Assembly (NCBI RefSeq): GCF_020329505.1
Contig: NZ_JAGKJJ010000011.1
Span: 62,001-126,000 of the forward strand
Source of the DNA: Bradyrhizobium semiaridum
Lineage (GTDB): Bacteria > Pseudomonadota > Alphaproteobacteria > Rhizobiales > Xanthobacteraceae
Reading direction: 5' to 3'
DNA length: 64,000 nucleotides
Part shown: positions 33,717-42,355 of the stretch, piece after piece
Layout of the letters: each line of letters begins with the position of its first letter
Position numbering within the stretch: position 1 is the first letter of the stretch
Notes under the pieces: model-generated
Databases searched by the model: none
The model's input: only the letters and a program-made list of their open reading frames with translations
What the model was told of the DNA's origin: nothing
Program-made: the position numbers and the translations under genes

Positions 33717-34547
33717 ATGACCAGCGAAATCAAGATCGAGACAGGCACCGACGAACTGCTCTGCGTGATCCGCGACCGCGTTGCGATCATCACGCTGAAC
33801 CGGCCCGACGCCCGCAACTCGCTGTCGGATACGCTGACGCCGGCGCTGCGCACGATGATCCGGACCTGCGGCGAGAATCCGGAGGTCGGCGTGCTGCTGC
33901 TCACCGGCGCCGGCAAGGCGTTCTGCGCCGGCGGCAACGTCAAGGGCATGGGCGCGCACCGCGACCCGAAGAAGCTGGAGATGTCCTACGAGGACAAGGT
34001 CGCCGATTTGCAGGAGCGCCAGCGCCTGCTCACCGGCGCGCTCGCCTCGGTGCGCAAGCCGACCATCGCCGCACTGCCCGGCCCTGCGGTCGGCGCCGGG
34101 CTCGCGATCGCGATGGCCTGCGACATCCGGATCGCGGCGCAATCCGCCTTCGTCTCGACCGGCTATTTGCGCGTGGCGCTCAGCGGCGATTACGGGATCG
34201 CCTGGCTCTTGACGCGCTTGGTCGGCACTTCGCGCGCCCGCGAATTGATGTTCACCTCGGAGAAGGTCGATGCTGCGAGGTGCGAGCAGATCGGCCTCGT
34301 CAACCGCGTGGTGCCGGACGAGGCGCTGCAGAACGAGGCGTTTGCGTTGGCGAAATCGATCGCCGAAGGTCCGACGCTAGCGCTGCGCTACATGAAGGAC
34401 AATCTCGACGAAGCCCTGCAGTTCGACTTCGCCACCGCGCGCGACCACGAGGCCGAACGGCTGGTCCGGCTGACCACGACCGCCGATCACAAGGAAGCGG
34501 TGCAAGCGTTCATCGACAAGCGCAAGCCGGTGTTTCGGGGCAGTTGA
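33717..34547 (+). CDS. Enoyl-CoA hydratase/isomerase family protein
   Basis: A 276-residue crotonase with oxyanion-hole segments AGKAFCAGGNVKGM (about 65-78) and LPGPAVGAGLAIAMACDIRI (about 120-139). The classical second Glu region reads STGYLRVALSGDYGIAWLL, with no Glu, so it is not a standard hydratase. GGGAGGAAAC precedes ATG 33717. It is 93 bp downstream of the SDR-like gene on the same strand and probably co-transcribed with it. Reaction unknown. Confidence 0.86.
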   Translation: MTSEIKIETGTDELLCVIRDRVAIITLNRPDARNSLSDTLTPALRTMIRTCGENPEVGVLLLTGAGKAFCAGGNVKGMGAHRDPKKLEMSYEDKVADLQERQRLLTGALASVRKPTIAALPGPAVGAGLAIAMACDIRIAAQSAFVSTGYLRVALSGDYGIAWLLTRLVGTSRARELMFTSEKVDAARCEQIGLVNRVVPDEALQNEAFALAKSIAEGPTLALRYMKDNLDEALQFDFATARDHEAERLVRLTTTADHKEAVQAFIDKRKPVFRGS

Positions 34548-34564
34548 GCCTCCGCACATACAAT

Positions 34565-34645
34565 CGTCATTGCCGAGCTTGACCGGCAATCCATCGCAAA
34601 GGAATTCTTGCCCGATGAATGCGCGGGTCGAGCCCGGGCATGACG
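34565..34645. repeat. Dispersed palindromic repeat (family C)
   Basis: CGTCATTGCCGAGCTTGACC and GGCAATCCATCGC are answered by GATGAATGCGCGGGTCGAGC and CCGGGCATGACG. A second copy is at 56794-56879. Confidence 0.75.
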
Positions 34646-34689
34646 TTCTGTAGATGGGCAACGGGCCGAAGTTTAGGCCAAAAGAAAAG

Positions 34690-34720
34690 AGCCCGGTTCT
34701 GGAGGGGCCAGAACCGGGCT
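34690..34720 (-). terminator. Rho-independent terminator of the GNAT gene
   Basis: A perfect 13-bp stem, AGCCCGGTTCTGG with CCAGAACCGGGCT around AGGGG, followed on the minus strand by CTTTTCTTT. It lies 8 bp past the stop of the GNAT gene. On the plus strand it is followed by TAGTTTG and may also serve the crotonase gene. Confidence 0.8.
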
Positions 34721-34727
34721 TAGTTTG

Positions 34728-35351
34728 TCAAACCGCAAGCGAGGACATCGCGGCAGTGCGGGAGATGGCGGCGAGCCGCCAGCTGGCACAGGGAATGTCT
34801 TGCGGTTCGACGTGGATCTGTTTCTCGAAACGCACCAGCTTCCAATCGCCGGGGCTGTTCGTGAAGGCGTAGTCGGACTTGCGGGCGAGGCCGATCATCG
34901 TCGCGTTGGAACGCAACGTGTCGCCGAAGATGCGCTCGGCTCCAAAGGACGCCGCACGGCATTCGAGGTTCTTCAACAGCGCCTTGCCGATGCCAAAGCC
35001 CTGCCACCGGTCGGAAATCGACAGGCCGAACTCGACGCTCGACGTATCGGCCTGGAAGGCATAGCGGGCTTCGCCGACGATGGTCTCGAAGCCGTCGACC
35101 ATGATCGTCGCGACCACCGTGAACCGGTCAGCCTCGCCGACATGGATGAAGCGCTCGAGCTCCGACTTCGGCAGCTCGCTCAGCGCGCCCAGGAAGCGGT
35201 TGTAACGGGACCCAGCGGAGAGCGAGCGGATGTAGTTCTGCAGTTCCTCGCGGTCGCGCGGCTCGACAAAGCGCACCTTGATCTCGCTGCCGTCCTTGGC
35301 GCGCAGCACGTCAGAATATTGCTTGAGATCGTCGAGATGCAGCGCAGCCAT
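34728..35351 (-). CDS. GNAT-family N-acetyltransferase
   Basis: A 207-residue protein with one GNAT domain: IKVRFVEPRDREELQNYIRS, VVATIMVDGFETIVGEARYA, and the acetyl-CoA loop ISDRWQGFGIGKALLKNLEC (the Q/R-x-x-G-x-G/A pattern). The C-terminal 40 residues are extra. GAGGAGCGGGTC precedes ATG 35351. It follows the DUF1127 gene on the same strand, separated by a hairpin. The acceptor (protein, antibiotic or metabolite) cannot be told from sequence. Confidence 0.85.
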   Translation of the reverse strand: MAALHLDDLKQYSDVLRAKDGSEIKVRFVEPRDREELQNYIRSLSAGSRYNRFLGALSELPKSELERFIHVGEADRFTVVATIMVDGFETIVGEARYAFQADTSSVEFGLSISDRWQGFGIGKALLKNLECRAASFGAERIFGDTLRSNATMIGLARKSDYAFTNSPGDWKLVRFEKQIHVEPQDIPCASWRLAAISRTAAMSSLAV

Positions 35352-35377
35352 GACCCGCTCCTCGGGGGGAAGTATTG

Positions 35378-35408
35378 GCCGGCGCCCCTCTCCGGAGGCG
35401 GCGCCGGC
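35378..35408 (-). terminator. Intergenic hairpin between DUF1127 and GNAT genes
   Basis: GCCGGCGCC and GGCGCCGGC (9-bp arms) enclose an inner CCTC-TCCG-GAGG hairpin. No long U-tract follows. It may partly terminate DUF1127 transcription and so lower GNAT expression. Confidence 0.45.
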
Positions 35409-35420
35409 AGTCGCGGCCTG

Positions 35421-35624
35421 TCAGGCCCGCCAGAACGGCTTTTCGGTTTCGAAAGCCACGTCGCTCCGGGACACGCCGATGTCGTGCAGATCACGATCCG
35501 ACCACTGCGACAGCTCGCGGCGGCGCTCGTACCGCTGCCACCAGACGTGAAGGGTCTCGCCGACCTGGTTCAGCAATCCAGGGGCATGATGATTTGTCAT
35601 CGATTCATGGGTGAAAATGGACAT
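35421..35624 (-). CDS. DUF1127 domain protein
   Basis: A 67-residue protein ending in the DUF1127 motif: RRELSQWSDRDLHDIGVSRS followed by DVAFETEKPFWRA. Such small Arg-rich proteins are common in alphaproteobacteria and have been linked to phosphate, carbon and RNA-related regulation. GGAG lies 6 bp before ATG 35624. It is divergent from the LysR gene and 69 bp upstream of the GNAT gene. Confidence 0.88.
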   Translation of the reverse strand: MSIFTHESMTNHHAPGLLNQVGETLHVWWQRYERRRELSQWSDRDLHDIGVSRSDVAFETEKPFWRA

Positions 35625-35741
35625 TTACGGCTCCTATCGGTAACCTGTTGTCGCTAATATCTGCCCGGCTAGAGCTTTCTACAAACGACACTTTGTACCG
35701 TTTCGCATGAATTAAAGTCATGAATTGGGAGCCCTCCGGAG

Positions 35742-36641
35742 ATGACCGGCCGACTGCCATCGCTGAATGGATTGCGGGCCTTCGAGGCCGCCGCGCGGCA
35801 CATGAGTTTTACGCTGGCGGCGTCCGAACTGAACGTGACGCAGACCGCGATCAGCCATCAGATCCGCCGGCTCGAGGAGGAGCTCGGCGTGCGCCTATTC
35901 GTTCGCCAGAACCGCTCGCTGAGCCTGACCCCGGAAGCCGCCGAATACCTCCCCGGTGTGCGCGCCGCCTTCAACGACTTGCGGTTGGCGACCGACCGCC
36001 TGCTGCGCCGGGACGACGATCACGTGCTGACCGTTTCCACGCTGGCCTCACTCGCCGCCAAATGGCTGCTGCCGCGGCTCTCGGCGTTCCAGGAGGCGCA
36101 TCCCGGCATAGACGTTCGCATCACCACCTCGACCAATCTGGTCGACTTCCAGCGCGACAAGGTCGATGCGGCGATCCGCTACGGCCGCGGCCAGTGGGCC
36201 GGGCTGCGTGCGGACTGGCTGATGGCGGACGAGTTGTTCCCGGTGTGCAGCCCGTCGCTGCTGCAGGGAGCCAAGCCACTGAATGCTCCCGAAGACCTCA
36301 GGGATCATACGCTGCTGCACACCAGCAACGCCAACAGCGACGACTGGCGGCTGTGGCTGACCGCAGCGGGGCTGCCGGCCGACATTTCGAGGCAACCGGG
36401 CGTGACGTTCGACCTGCTGTTCGTGACCATCCAGGCCGCCATTGACGGGATCGGGATCGCGATGGGCCGTACCTCCTATGTGCGGGACGACATCACCAAG
36501 GGCCGCCTCGTGGTTCCCTTCAAGATCGCACTACCCGCAGATGCCGGCTTCTACCTAGTGTCTCCCCAGGGGCGGGCAGATTCCCACAAGCTGGCCGCAT
36601 TCCGGAGCTGGCTCCGCGCCTCGGCCCATGCGCCGTCCTGA
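35742..36641 (+). CDS. tcuR: LysR-family regulator, probable TcuR
   Basis: A 299-residue LysR regulator of the GcvA type. The N-terminal HTH is FEAAARHMSFTLAASELNVT then QTAISHQIRRLEEELGVRLF, and the substrate-binding-like domain follows from about residue 95. It lies 183 bp upstream of tcuC in the same direction, as expected for the regulator of tricarballylate use (TcuR in Salmonella). The identification rests on context; the sequence alone says only LysR. Confidence 0.75.
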   Translation: MTGRLPSLNGLRAFEAAARHMSFTLAASELNVTQTAISHQIRRLEEELGVRLFVRQNRSLSLTPEAAEYLPGVRAAFNDLRLATDRLLRRDDDHVLTVSTLASLAAKWLLPRLSAFQEAHPGIDVRITTSTNLVDFQRDKVDAAIRYGRGQWAGLRADWLMADELFPVCSPSLLQGAKPLNAPEDLRDHTLLHTSNANSDDWRLWLTAAGLPADISRQPGVTFDLLFVTIQAAIDGIGIAMGRTSYVRDDITKGRLVVPFKIALPADAGFYLVSPQGRADSHKLAAFRSWLRASAHAPS

Positions 36642-36824
36642 CCCGGCGCGCACGCGGCCGGCGGAGATTCCCCCAGCCATCCCTTTTTCCGATGGCATCT
36701 GCCCGGTTTCGGGGTTGGTGGCGCCGGGCAGGCGTGCCAAATTGTCGCAGAAGGCAGGGGTAACTGCCTTGGCTGGCGAAACTATCTGCGCCGGCCTTTT
36801 GCGCTCCGGGGAGGAAGGGACGTT

Positions 36825-38135
36825 ATGCCGCAGCCGAGTTCATCGCCAACACCGCAAATCAAGTCCCGCCTCGGCGCCATCCTGCGCGCGACCAGCGGCA
36901 ATTTCCTCGAGCAATTCGACTTCTTCCTGTTCGGCTTCTATGCGCCGCTGATCGCCAAGGCGTTCTTCCCGTCGGAGAACGAGACCGCGGCATTGCTCAA
37001 CGCGTTCGGCGTATTCTGGCTTGGCGCCCTGATGCGCCCGGTCGGCGCCATCGTGCTCGGCGCCTACATCGACAAGATCGGTCGCCGCAAGGGCCTGATC
37101 GTGACACTGGCCATCATGGCGGTCGGCACCGTCGTGATCGCGATCTGTCCCACCTATGCGACGATCGGCATTGCCGCCCCGATCATCGTGCTGCTGGCCC
37201 GCCTGCTGCAAGGCTTCTCGGCCGGCGTCGAGCTCGGCGGCGTCTCGGTCTATCTCGCCGAGATCGCCACACCGGGCAATCGCGGCTTCTACACCTCGTT
37301 CCAGTCGGCGAGCCAGCAGGTCGCGATCTTCGTGGCCTCGATCCTCGGCTATGTCCTCAGCGGGAGCATGCCGGCCGCCACCGTGACCGCCTGGGGCTGG
37401 CGCATCCCGTTCTTCGTCGGGTGCCTGATCATCCCGGTGATCTTCTTCCTGCGCCGGACGCTGGAGGAGACGCCGGAATTCCTCGCGATGAAGAAGCATC
37501 CGACCACGCTCGAGGTATTTGCCTCGGCGCGCGAGAACTGGCGCATCGTCGTGCTCGGCATGATGATCGCGGTGCTGACCACCACCACGTTCTACTTCGT
37601 CACCGTCTACACCCCGACCTTCGGCAAGACCGTCCTGAAGCTGTCGACGCAGGACGCGCTGCTGGTGACGCTGCTGGTCGCGGTGACCAACTTCATCTGG
37701 AATCCGGTCGGCGGTGCGCTCTCCGACCGGCTCGGCCGCAAGCCGGTGCTGCTGGCGATCGCGGGCCTGTCCTTCGTCACCGCCTATCCGGCGCTGCACT
37801 GGCTCGTTACCAATCCGACCTTCGGCAAGATGTTGGCCGTCGAGATGATGTTCTCGTTCTATTTCGGCGTCTACAGCGGCACCATGCTTGGCTCGCTGGT
37901 CGAGATCGTGCCGGCGCATGTCCGGACCACCTGCTTCTCGCTGGCCTTTGCGCTCGCCGCCGGACTGTTCGGCACATTCACGCCGTTCGCGTCGACCTGG
38001 CTGATCGACCATACCGGCGACAAGGCCTCGCCCGGCTATTGGCTGATGTGCGCCGCGGTGCTCGGCATCGTCGCCGCGCTGATCGTCTATCGCGGCGGGC
38101 AGACCGTCGAACAGCGCGAGACCGTTGCCGCGTGA
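36825..38135 (+). CDS. tcuC: Tricarballylate/citrate proton symporter (MFS), TcuC
   Basis: A 436-residue MFS transporter of the metabolite:H+ symporter group. [20 protein letters not shown] (about 25-44), [20 protein letters not shown] then [15 protein letters not shown] (the MFS loop 2-3 motif), and [20 protein letters not shown] are typical of citrate and tricarballylate carriers. About 12 hydrophobic segments fit. AGGAAGGG precedes ATG 36825. The next two genes encode the matching dehydrogenase and electron-transfer protein, which supports tricarballylate as substrate. Confidence 0.87.
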   Translation: MPQPSSSPTPQIKSRLGAILRATSGNFLEQFDFFLFGFYAPLIAKAFFPSENETAALLNAFGVFWLGALMRPVGAIVLGAYIDKIGRRKGLIVTLAIMAVGTVVIAICPTYATIGIAAPIIVLLARLLQGFSAGVELGGVSVYLAEIATPGNRGFYTSFQSASQQVAIFVASILGYVLSGSMPAATVTAWGWRIPFFVGCLIIPVIFFLRRTLEETPEFLAMKKHPTTLEVFASARENWRIVVLGMMIAVLTTTTFYFVTVYTPTFGKTVLKLSTQDALLVTLLVAVTNFIWNPVGGALSDRLGRKPVLLAIAGLSFVTAYPALHWLVTNPTFGKMLAVEMMFSFYFGVYSGTMLGSLVEIVPAHVRTTCFSLAFALAAGLFGTFTPFASTWLIDHTGDKASPGYWLMCAAVLGIVAALIVYRGGQTVEQRETVAA

Positions 38136-38150
38136 CGTTGCGCATGCAAT

Positions 38151-38175
38151 CGGGGCAGGCCGACCGCCTGCCCCG
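38151..38175 (+). promoter_or_regulatory. Intercistronic hairpin between tcuC and tcuA
   Basis: A perfect 10-bp stem, CGGGGCAGGC with GCCTGCCCCG around CGACC, 16 bp after the tcuC stop. There is no U-tract. It may stabilise the tcuC message or partly stop transcription, so that the transporter is made at a different level from the enzymes. Confidence 0.5.
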
Positions 38176-38214
38176 GCATGTTGCTTTCCATGCCAACAAC
38201 GATAACAAGAGCGC

Positions 38215-39615
38215 ATGGTTGATCTGACGCGCAGGTTCGACGTGCTGGTGATCGGGGGCGGCAATGCCGCCCTTTGCGCTGCGATCAGCGCGCGGCGCGC
38301 CGGCGCATCGGTGCTGGTGCTGGAAGGCGCGCCCAAGTTCTACCGCGGCGGCAACACCCGCCACACGCGCAACATGCGCTGCGCCCACGATGCGGCGACC
38401 GAGATCCTCACCGGCCCCTACACCGAGGAGGAATTCTGGAACGATCTGTTGCTGGTGACCGGCGGCCAGACCGACGAGGAACTGGCCCGCTTCATGATCC
38501 ACGAGTCCAAGGACATCCTGAACTGGATCGTCGAACAGGGCGTGCGCTGGCAGCCTTCGCTCGGCGGCACGCTCAGCCTCGGCCGCACCAACTCGTTCTT
38601 TCTCGGCGGCGGCCGCGCGATGCTGAACGCGCTGTATCGCACCGCCGAGGAGCTCGGCGTCGACATCCTCTACGATGCCGAGGTGATCGACCTCAACATC
38701 GAGGACGGCATGTTCCTCTCGGCGCAGCTGAAGCAGCCGGTCGGCGGCAAGACCGAGGTGCGCGCCTCGACGCTGGTCGCGGCCGCGGGCGGCTTCGAGG
38801 CCAACATCGAATGGCTGAAGCAATATTGGGGCGAAGCCGCCGACAATTTCCTGATCCGCGGTACGCCCTTTAACCGGGGCGCCATCCTGAAGATGCTGCT
38901 GGCCAAGGGCGTGCAGGAGATCGGCGATCCCACGCAATGCCATGCGGTGGCCATCGACGCCCGGGCGCCGAAATTCGACGGCGGCATCATCACCCGCCAC
39001 GACTCGGTCGTATTCGGCATTGTCGTCAACAGGCATGCCGAGCGGTTCTACGACGAGGGCGAGGATATCTGGCCGAAGCGCTACGCGATCTGGGGCCGCC
39101 TAGTCGCAGCGCAGCCGGACCAGATCGCCTACATCATCTTCGATTCCACCGTCGTCACCAGCTTCATGCCGACGCTGTTTCCGCCGATCGCCGGCGCGAC
39201 CATCGCCGAGTTGGCCGGCAAGCTCGAGCTCGATCCGGCCGCGCTGGAAAAGACCATCACCGAATTCAACGCCGCGGTGCAGCCGGGCACCTTCGACCAC
39301 ACCATCCTCGACGACTGCCGGACCGAAGGCATCAGTCCGCCGAAGACGCATTGGGCGCGCAGGATCGAGACGCCGCCCTATCTCGCCTATCCGGTACGGC
39401 CCGGCATCACCTTCACCTATCTCGGCGCCCGCGTGAACAAGCAGGCGCGGATGCTGATGCAGGACGGCAAGCCCTCCGCCAACATGTTCGCCGCCGGCGA
39501 GATCATGGCCGGCAACGTGCTGGGCAAGGGCTACGCGGCCGGCATGGGCATGACCATCGGCAGCGTGTTCGGCCGCGTGGCAGGACGGGAAGCGGCAAAG
39601 AATGCACGGAACTAG
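38215..39615 (+). CDS. tcuA: FAD-dependent tricarballylate dehydrogenase TcuA
   Basis: A 466-residue flavoprotein of the fumarate-reductase/succinate-dehydrogenase FAD family. The Rossmann motif VIGGGNAALCAAISARRAGA is at about 12-31; GGNTRHTRNMRCAHD and GGRAMLNALYRTAEELGVDI follow. TYLGARVNKQARMLMQDG and AAGEIMAGNVLGKGYAAGMG form the second FAD region. This matches TcuA, which oxidises tricarballylate to cis-aconitate. Its last 14 bp overlap tcuB, showing translational coupling. The ribosome site is weak. Confidence 0.9.
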   Translation: MVDLTRRFDVLVIGGGNAALCAAISARRAGASVLVLEGAPKFYRGGNTRHTRNMRCAHDAATEILTGPYTEEEFWNDLLLVTGGQTDEELARFMIHESKDILNWIVEQGVRWQPSLGGTLSLGRTNSFFLGGGRAMLNALYRTAEELGVDILYDAEVIDLNIEDGMFLSAQLKQPVGGKTEVRASTLVAAAGGFEANIEWLKQYWGEAADNFLIRGTPFNRGAILKMLLAKGVQEIGDPTQCHAVAIDARAPKFDGGIITRHDSVVFGIVVNRHAERFYDEGEDIWPKRYAIWGRLVAAQPDQIAYIIFDSTVVTSFMPTLFPPIAGATIAELAGKLELDPAALEKTITEFNAAVQPGTFDHTILDDCRTEGISPPKTHWARRIETPPYLAYPVRPGITFTYLGARVNKQARMLMQDGKPSANMFAAGEIMAGNVLGKGYAAGMGMTIGSVFGRVAGREAAKNARN

Positions 39616-40708
39616 AATCCTCGACGAGGCCGACCGTCTGATGACGGTGTGCAACTCCTGCCGCTATTGCGAAGGCTTGTGCGCGGTGTTTCCGGCGATG
39701 GAGATGCGCCGCGCCTTCTCCGACGGCGACCTCAACTATCTCGCCAATCTCTGCCATTCCTGCGGCGCCTGCTACACCGACTGCCAGTTTTCGCCGCCGC
39801 ATGAGTTCAACGTCAATGTGCCGAAGACGCTCGCGGTGGCGCGTGCCGAATCCTACGCGGCCTATACCTGGCCGAGGACCTTCTCGGGCGCGTTCGCGCG
39901 CAACGGCCTCGTCATCAGCCTGGTCGCGGCGCTCAGCGTCGCCGGCTTCATCTTTGGCTTCGCCGCGATCAACGACCGTGGCGTGCTCACCGGCATCCAC
40001 ACCGGCGCAGGTGCGTTCTACAAATTGATGCCGCACAATGCGATGGCACTGCTGTTCAGCGCCGCGTTGCTTTACGCCATCCTCGCCCTGGTGATGGGCG
40101 TGCGTGCGTTCTGGCGCGATATCGGCGAGCCGGTCGGGATGAGGATGGATGCGAAGGCGCTGCTGCGGGCAATCCGGGACGCCGGCGAGCTGCGTTATCT
40201 CGACGGCGGCGGCGTCGGCTGCTTCAATGAGGACGACCGCCCGACCGACCGCCGCAAGCTGTATCACCACTTCACCTTCTACGGCTTCTCACTGTGCTTC
40301 GCTGCAACCTGGGTGGGCACGCTGTATCATTACCTACTGGCGCGCGAGGCACCCTATGCGTGGTGGGATTTGCCGGTCGTGCTCGGCACGCTTGGCGGCA
40401 TCGGCCTCGTGATCGGCCCGGTCGGGCTGCTGACGGCGAAATGGACGCGCGCCCGCGTGCTGGTCGACGAGCAGCGTATGGGCATGGACACCGCTTTCAT
40501 TTTGATGTTGTTCCTCACCAGCGTGACCGGCCTCGCGCTCCTGCTATGGCGCGAGACCGCTGCGATGGGCCCGCTGCTGGCGTTGCATCTCGGCGTGGTG
40601 TTCGCGCTGTTCATCACGATGCCCTACGGAAAATTCGTCCACGGCATCTACCGCTTCGTCGCGCTGGTGCGCTACGCGCGGGAACGGCAGATGATGCTGG
40701 GTGATTAG
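39602..40708 (+). CDS. tcuB: Tricarballylate utilisation protein TcuB (CitB-like)
   Basis: A 368-residue membrane protein. The N-terminal part has two Cys clusters, CNSCRYCEGLC and CHSCGACYTDC, for two 4Fe-4S centres. About six hydrophobic helices follow from residue 95 on, with conserved His (YHHFTFYGFSLCFAATWVGT) that may bind haem. TcuB reoxidises the reduced flavin of TcuA and passes electrons to the membrane quinone pool. It overlaps tcuA by 14 bp and is the last gene of the tcu unit. Confidence 0.9.
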   Translation: MHGTRILDEADRLMTVCNSCRYCEGLCAVFPAMEMRRAFSDGDLNYLANLCHSCGACYTDCQFSPPHEFNVNVPKTLAVARAESYAAYTWPRTFSGAFARNGLVISLVAALSVAGFIFGFAAINDRGVLTGIHTGAGAFYKLMPHNAMALLFSAALLYAILALVMGVRAFWRDIGEPVGMRMDAKALLRAIRDAGELRYLDGGGVGCFNEDDRPTDRRKLYHHFTFYGFSLCFAATWVGTLYHYLLAREAPYAWWDLPVVLGTLGGIGLVIGPVGLLTAKWTRARVLVDEQRMGMDTAFILMLFLTSVTGLALLLWRETAAMGPLLALHLGVVFALFITMPYGKFVHGIYRFVALVRYARERQMMLGD

Positions 40709-40716
40709 TTATCGGT

Positions 40717-40824
40717 CGTCATTCCGGGGCGATGCGGAGCATCGAGCCCGCAATCCATTGAGCCCCAGAGCAAAGTGTTGGAATGGATTCCGGGCTCGCC
40801 GCTTCGCGGCGCCCCGGAATGACG
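40717..40824. repeat. Dispersed palindromic repeat (family B)
   Basis: CGTCATTCCGGGGCGATGCG and GCCCGCAATCCATTG face ATGGATTCCGGGCTCGC and CGCGGCGCCCCGGAATGACG. It is a copy of the element at 16535-16639 and fills the convergent gap between tcuB and the Rieske gene. Confidence 0.78.
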
Positions 40825-40831
40825 GCGGCGG

Positions 40832-41245
40832 TTAGAGGTCGACCACCACGTAATCGCTCTCCACCGCGACCTTGAGGGTCTCGGCCACATACGGGCCCTT
40901 CACCAGATTAGTGCCGGGCTCGACATTGACTGGATAGGCGCGGACGCGGAAGCGGCGGGGATCGCAATAGGACTGGCCGGTGCGGATGTCGAACTCCCAG
41001 CCGTGCCAAGGGCAGCGGATGATCTCGCCGAGTTTTGTGTACTCGATCTCGCCCGGGTCGGAGGACGAAGCGAGCCCGATCAGCGGACCCTCGCACAATG
41101 CCGCGCCCTGATGCGGGCAGCGGTTCAGCAGGCCGAAGAACTCGCCCTTGACGTTGAAGACTGCAATCGGCCGTCCGTCGATCTCGAGGAATTTTCGCGA
41201 GCCCGGCGGCAGTTCGTCGACGGGAGCGATGACGTGACGCGCCAT
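40832..41245 (-). CDS. Rieske 2Fe-2S ferredoxin-like protein
   Basis: A 137-residue single-domain Rieske protein. The cluster ligands are CPHQGAALCEG (Cys and His) and CPWHGWEFDIRTG (Cys and His), about 45 residues apart. There is no catalytic mononuclear-iron domain, so it is a ferredoxin-type electron carrier or a small partner of an oxygenase. Its ATG is the base before the stop of the upstream amidohydrolase gene, so the three genes form a tight operon. No reductase or oxygenase gene is adjacent. Confidence 0.9.
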   Translation of the reverse strand: MARHVIAPVDELPPGSRKFLEIDGRPIAVFNVKGEFFGLLNRCPHQGAALCEGPLIGLASSSDPGEIEYTKLGEIIRCPWHGWEFDIRTGQSYCDPRRFRVRAYPVNVEPGTNLVKGPYVAETLKVAVESDYVVVDL

Positions 41246-42355
41246 TTATGAGATGCCGTACAGCTGTTTCGCATTGTCGAGATAGAACGCCTGGCGGTTG
41301 GCGTCGCTGACGCCGGCCGGCAGCACGCGCGACGGCTCGTCATAATCCCAATGCGGGTAGTCGGTGGCGAACAACAGCTTGTCCCAGCCGATCCATTCGA
41401 TGACCTGGAACAGATGATCGCGGCTCTCCGGGTCCTCCATCGGCTGCGTGGTCCACCAGATGTGGTCGCGGATGTATTCCGACGGCTTGCGCTTGAGGTG
41501 CGGCACCTCGCCATGCAGCTTCGAAAACACCTTGTCGAGCCGCCAGGCCAGCGACGGCGCCCAGCCGAAGCCGGCCTCCACCATCACCATCTTCAGCTTC
41601 GGAAAGCGCTCGAACACGCCTTCGAGCACGAGGCTGGCCAGCGCGGTCTGCTGGCACTGCGAGTGGCCGACCATCTCCTCGATGTAGTAGCTCGGCCAGC
41701 CCGACGCGGTGATCGGGTTGCCGCCGAAGCCGAAGGCATGCACGCCGATCGGCAGGCCGGCCTCCTGCGCCGCCTCATAGATCGGCCAGTAGCGGCGCTG
41801 GCCGAGCGGCTCGACATTGCGGCTCAGCAGCAGCACCTGGACGAAGTTCTTGTCGCCGGCGCGCTTGCGGATTTCGGCGGCGGCCGACACGCCGTCCTCA
41901 TTGGCGACGACGACGGACCCCTTCAGTCTAGCATCCTTGCTGGTCCACTTCTCGATCTGCCAATCGTTGATCGCCGCGCAGATCGCCGCGGCAAGGTCCT
42001 GGTTGCGGATGCCTTGCCCGGTGTTGAGCGGATTGAGCACGCCAAGCGCGACATTGTTGGGATCGAGGTGCTGCTTCTGCATGAAGGACAGCGAGGAGCC
42101 CTGCGGCCCGCCTTCCGGCGGATAGGCATCGCGGCGGGAGGCATTGGGCTGCGCCTTCGGATAGGGCGGGCCTTCCATCATGCCCTGATAGGCATGGACA
42201 CCGAAGGTCTCGATATGGCCGTGCCAGCGTTTTGCCAGATAGGGATGCAATTCATCTTTCGTTGCGCGGGCCGGATGGATGTCGCAATCCGCAATCGCGG
42301 ACTTGATGCCCGTCGATGAAGCGGCTTGCGGGCGTTCGCGAAGCTGGACGTTCAT
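41246..42355 (-). CDS. Amidohydrolase-2 family metal-dependent hydrolase
   Basis: A 369-residue TIM-barrel amidohydrolase of the ACMSD/gamma-resorcylate-decarboxylase type. IADCDIHPAR (about 21-30) is the N-terminal metal motif; GLPIGVHAFGFGG gives the strand-5 His, and LLFATDYPHWDYDEP the C-terminal metal Asp. Such enzymes decarboxylate or hydrolyse aromatic acids. It overlaps the next upstream gene by 4 bp (ATGA), so translation is coupled. The two amidohydrolases are related and could form a heteromer or act in succession. Confidence 0.87.
   Translation of the reverse strand: MNVQLRERPQAASSTGIKSAIADCDIHPARATKDELHPYLAKRWHGHIETFGVHAYQGMMEGPPYPKAQPNASRRDAYPPEGGPQGSSLSFMQKQHLDPNNVALGVLNPLNTGQGIRNQDLAAAICAAINDWQIEKWTSKDARLKGSVVVANEDGVSAAAEIRKRAGDKNFVQVLLLSRNVEPLGQRRYWPIYEAAQEAGLPIGVHAFGFGGNPITASGWPSYYIEEMVGHSQCQQTALASLVLEGVFERFPKLKMVMVEAGFGWAPSLAWRLDKVFSKLHGEVPHLKRKPSEYIRDHIWWTTQPMEDPESRDHLFQVIEWIGWDKLLFATDYPHWDYDEPSRVLPAGVSDANRQAFYLDNAKQLYGIS

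Noticed and set aside
36642..36824. Possible extra gene between the LysR and tcuC genes
   Set aside because: The 183-bp gap has no frame with a ribosome site. It is best read as the tcuC promoter region, although no clear operator was found.
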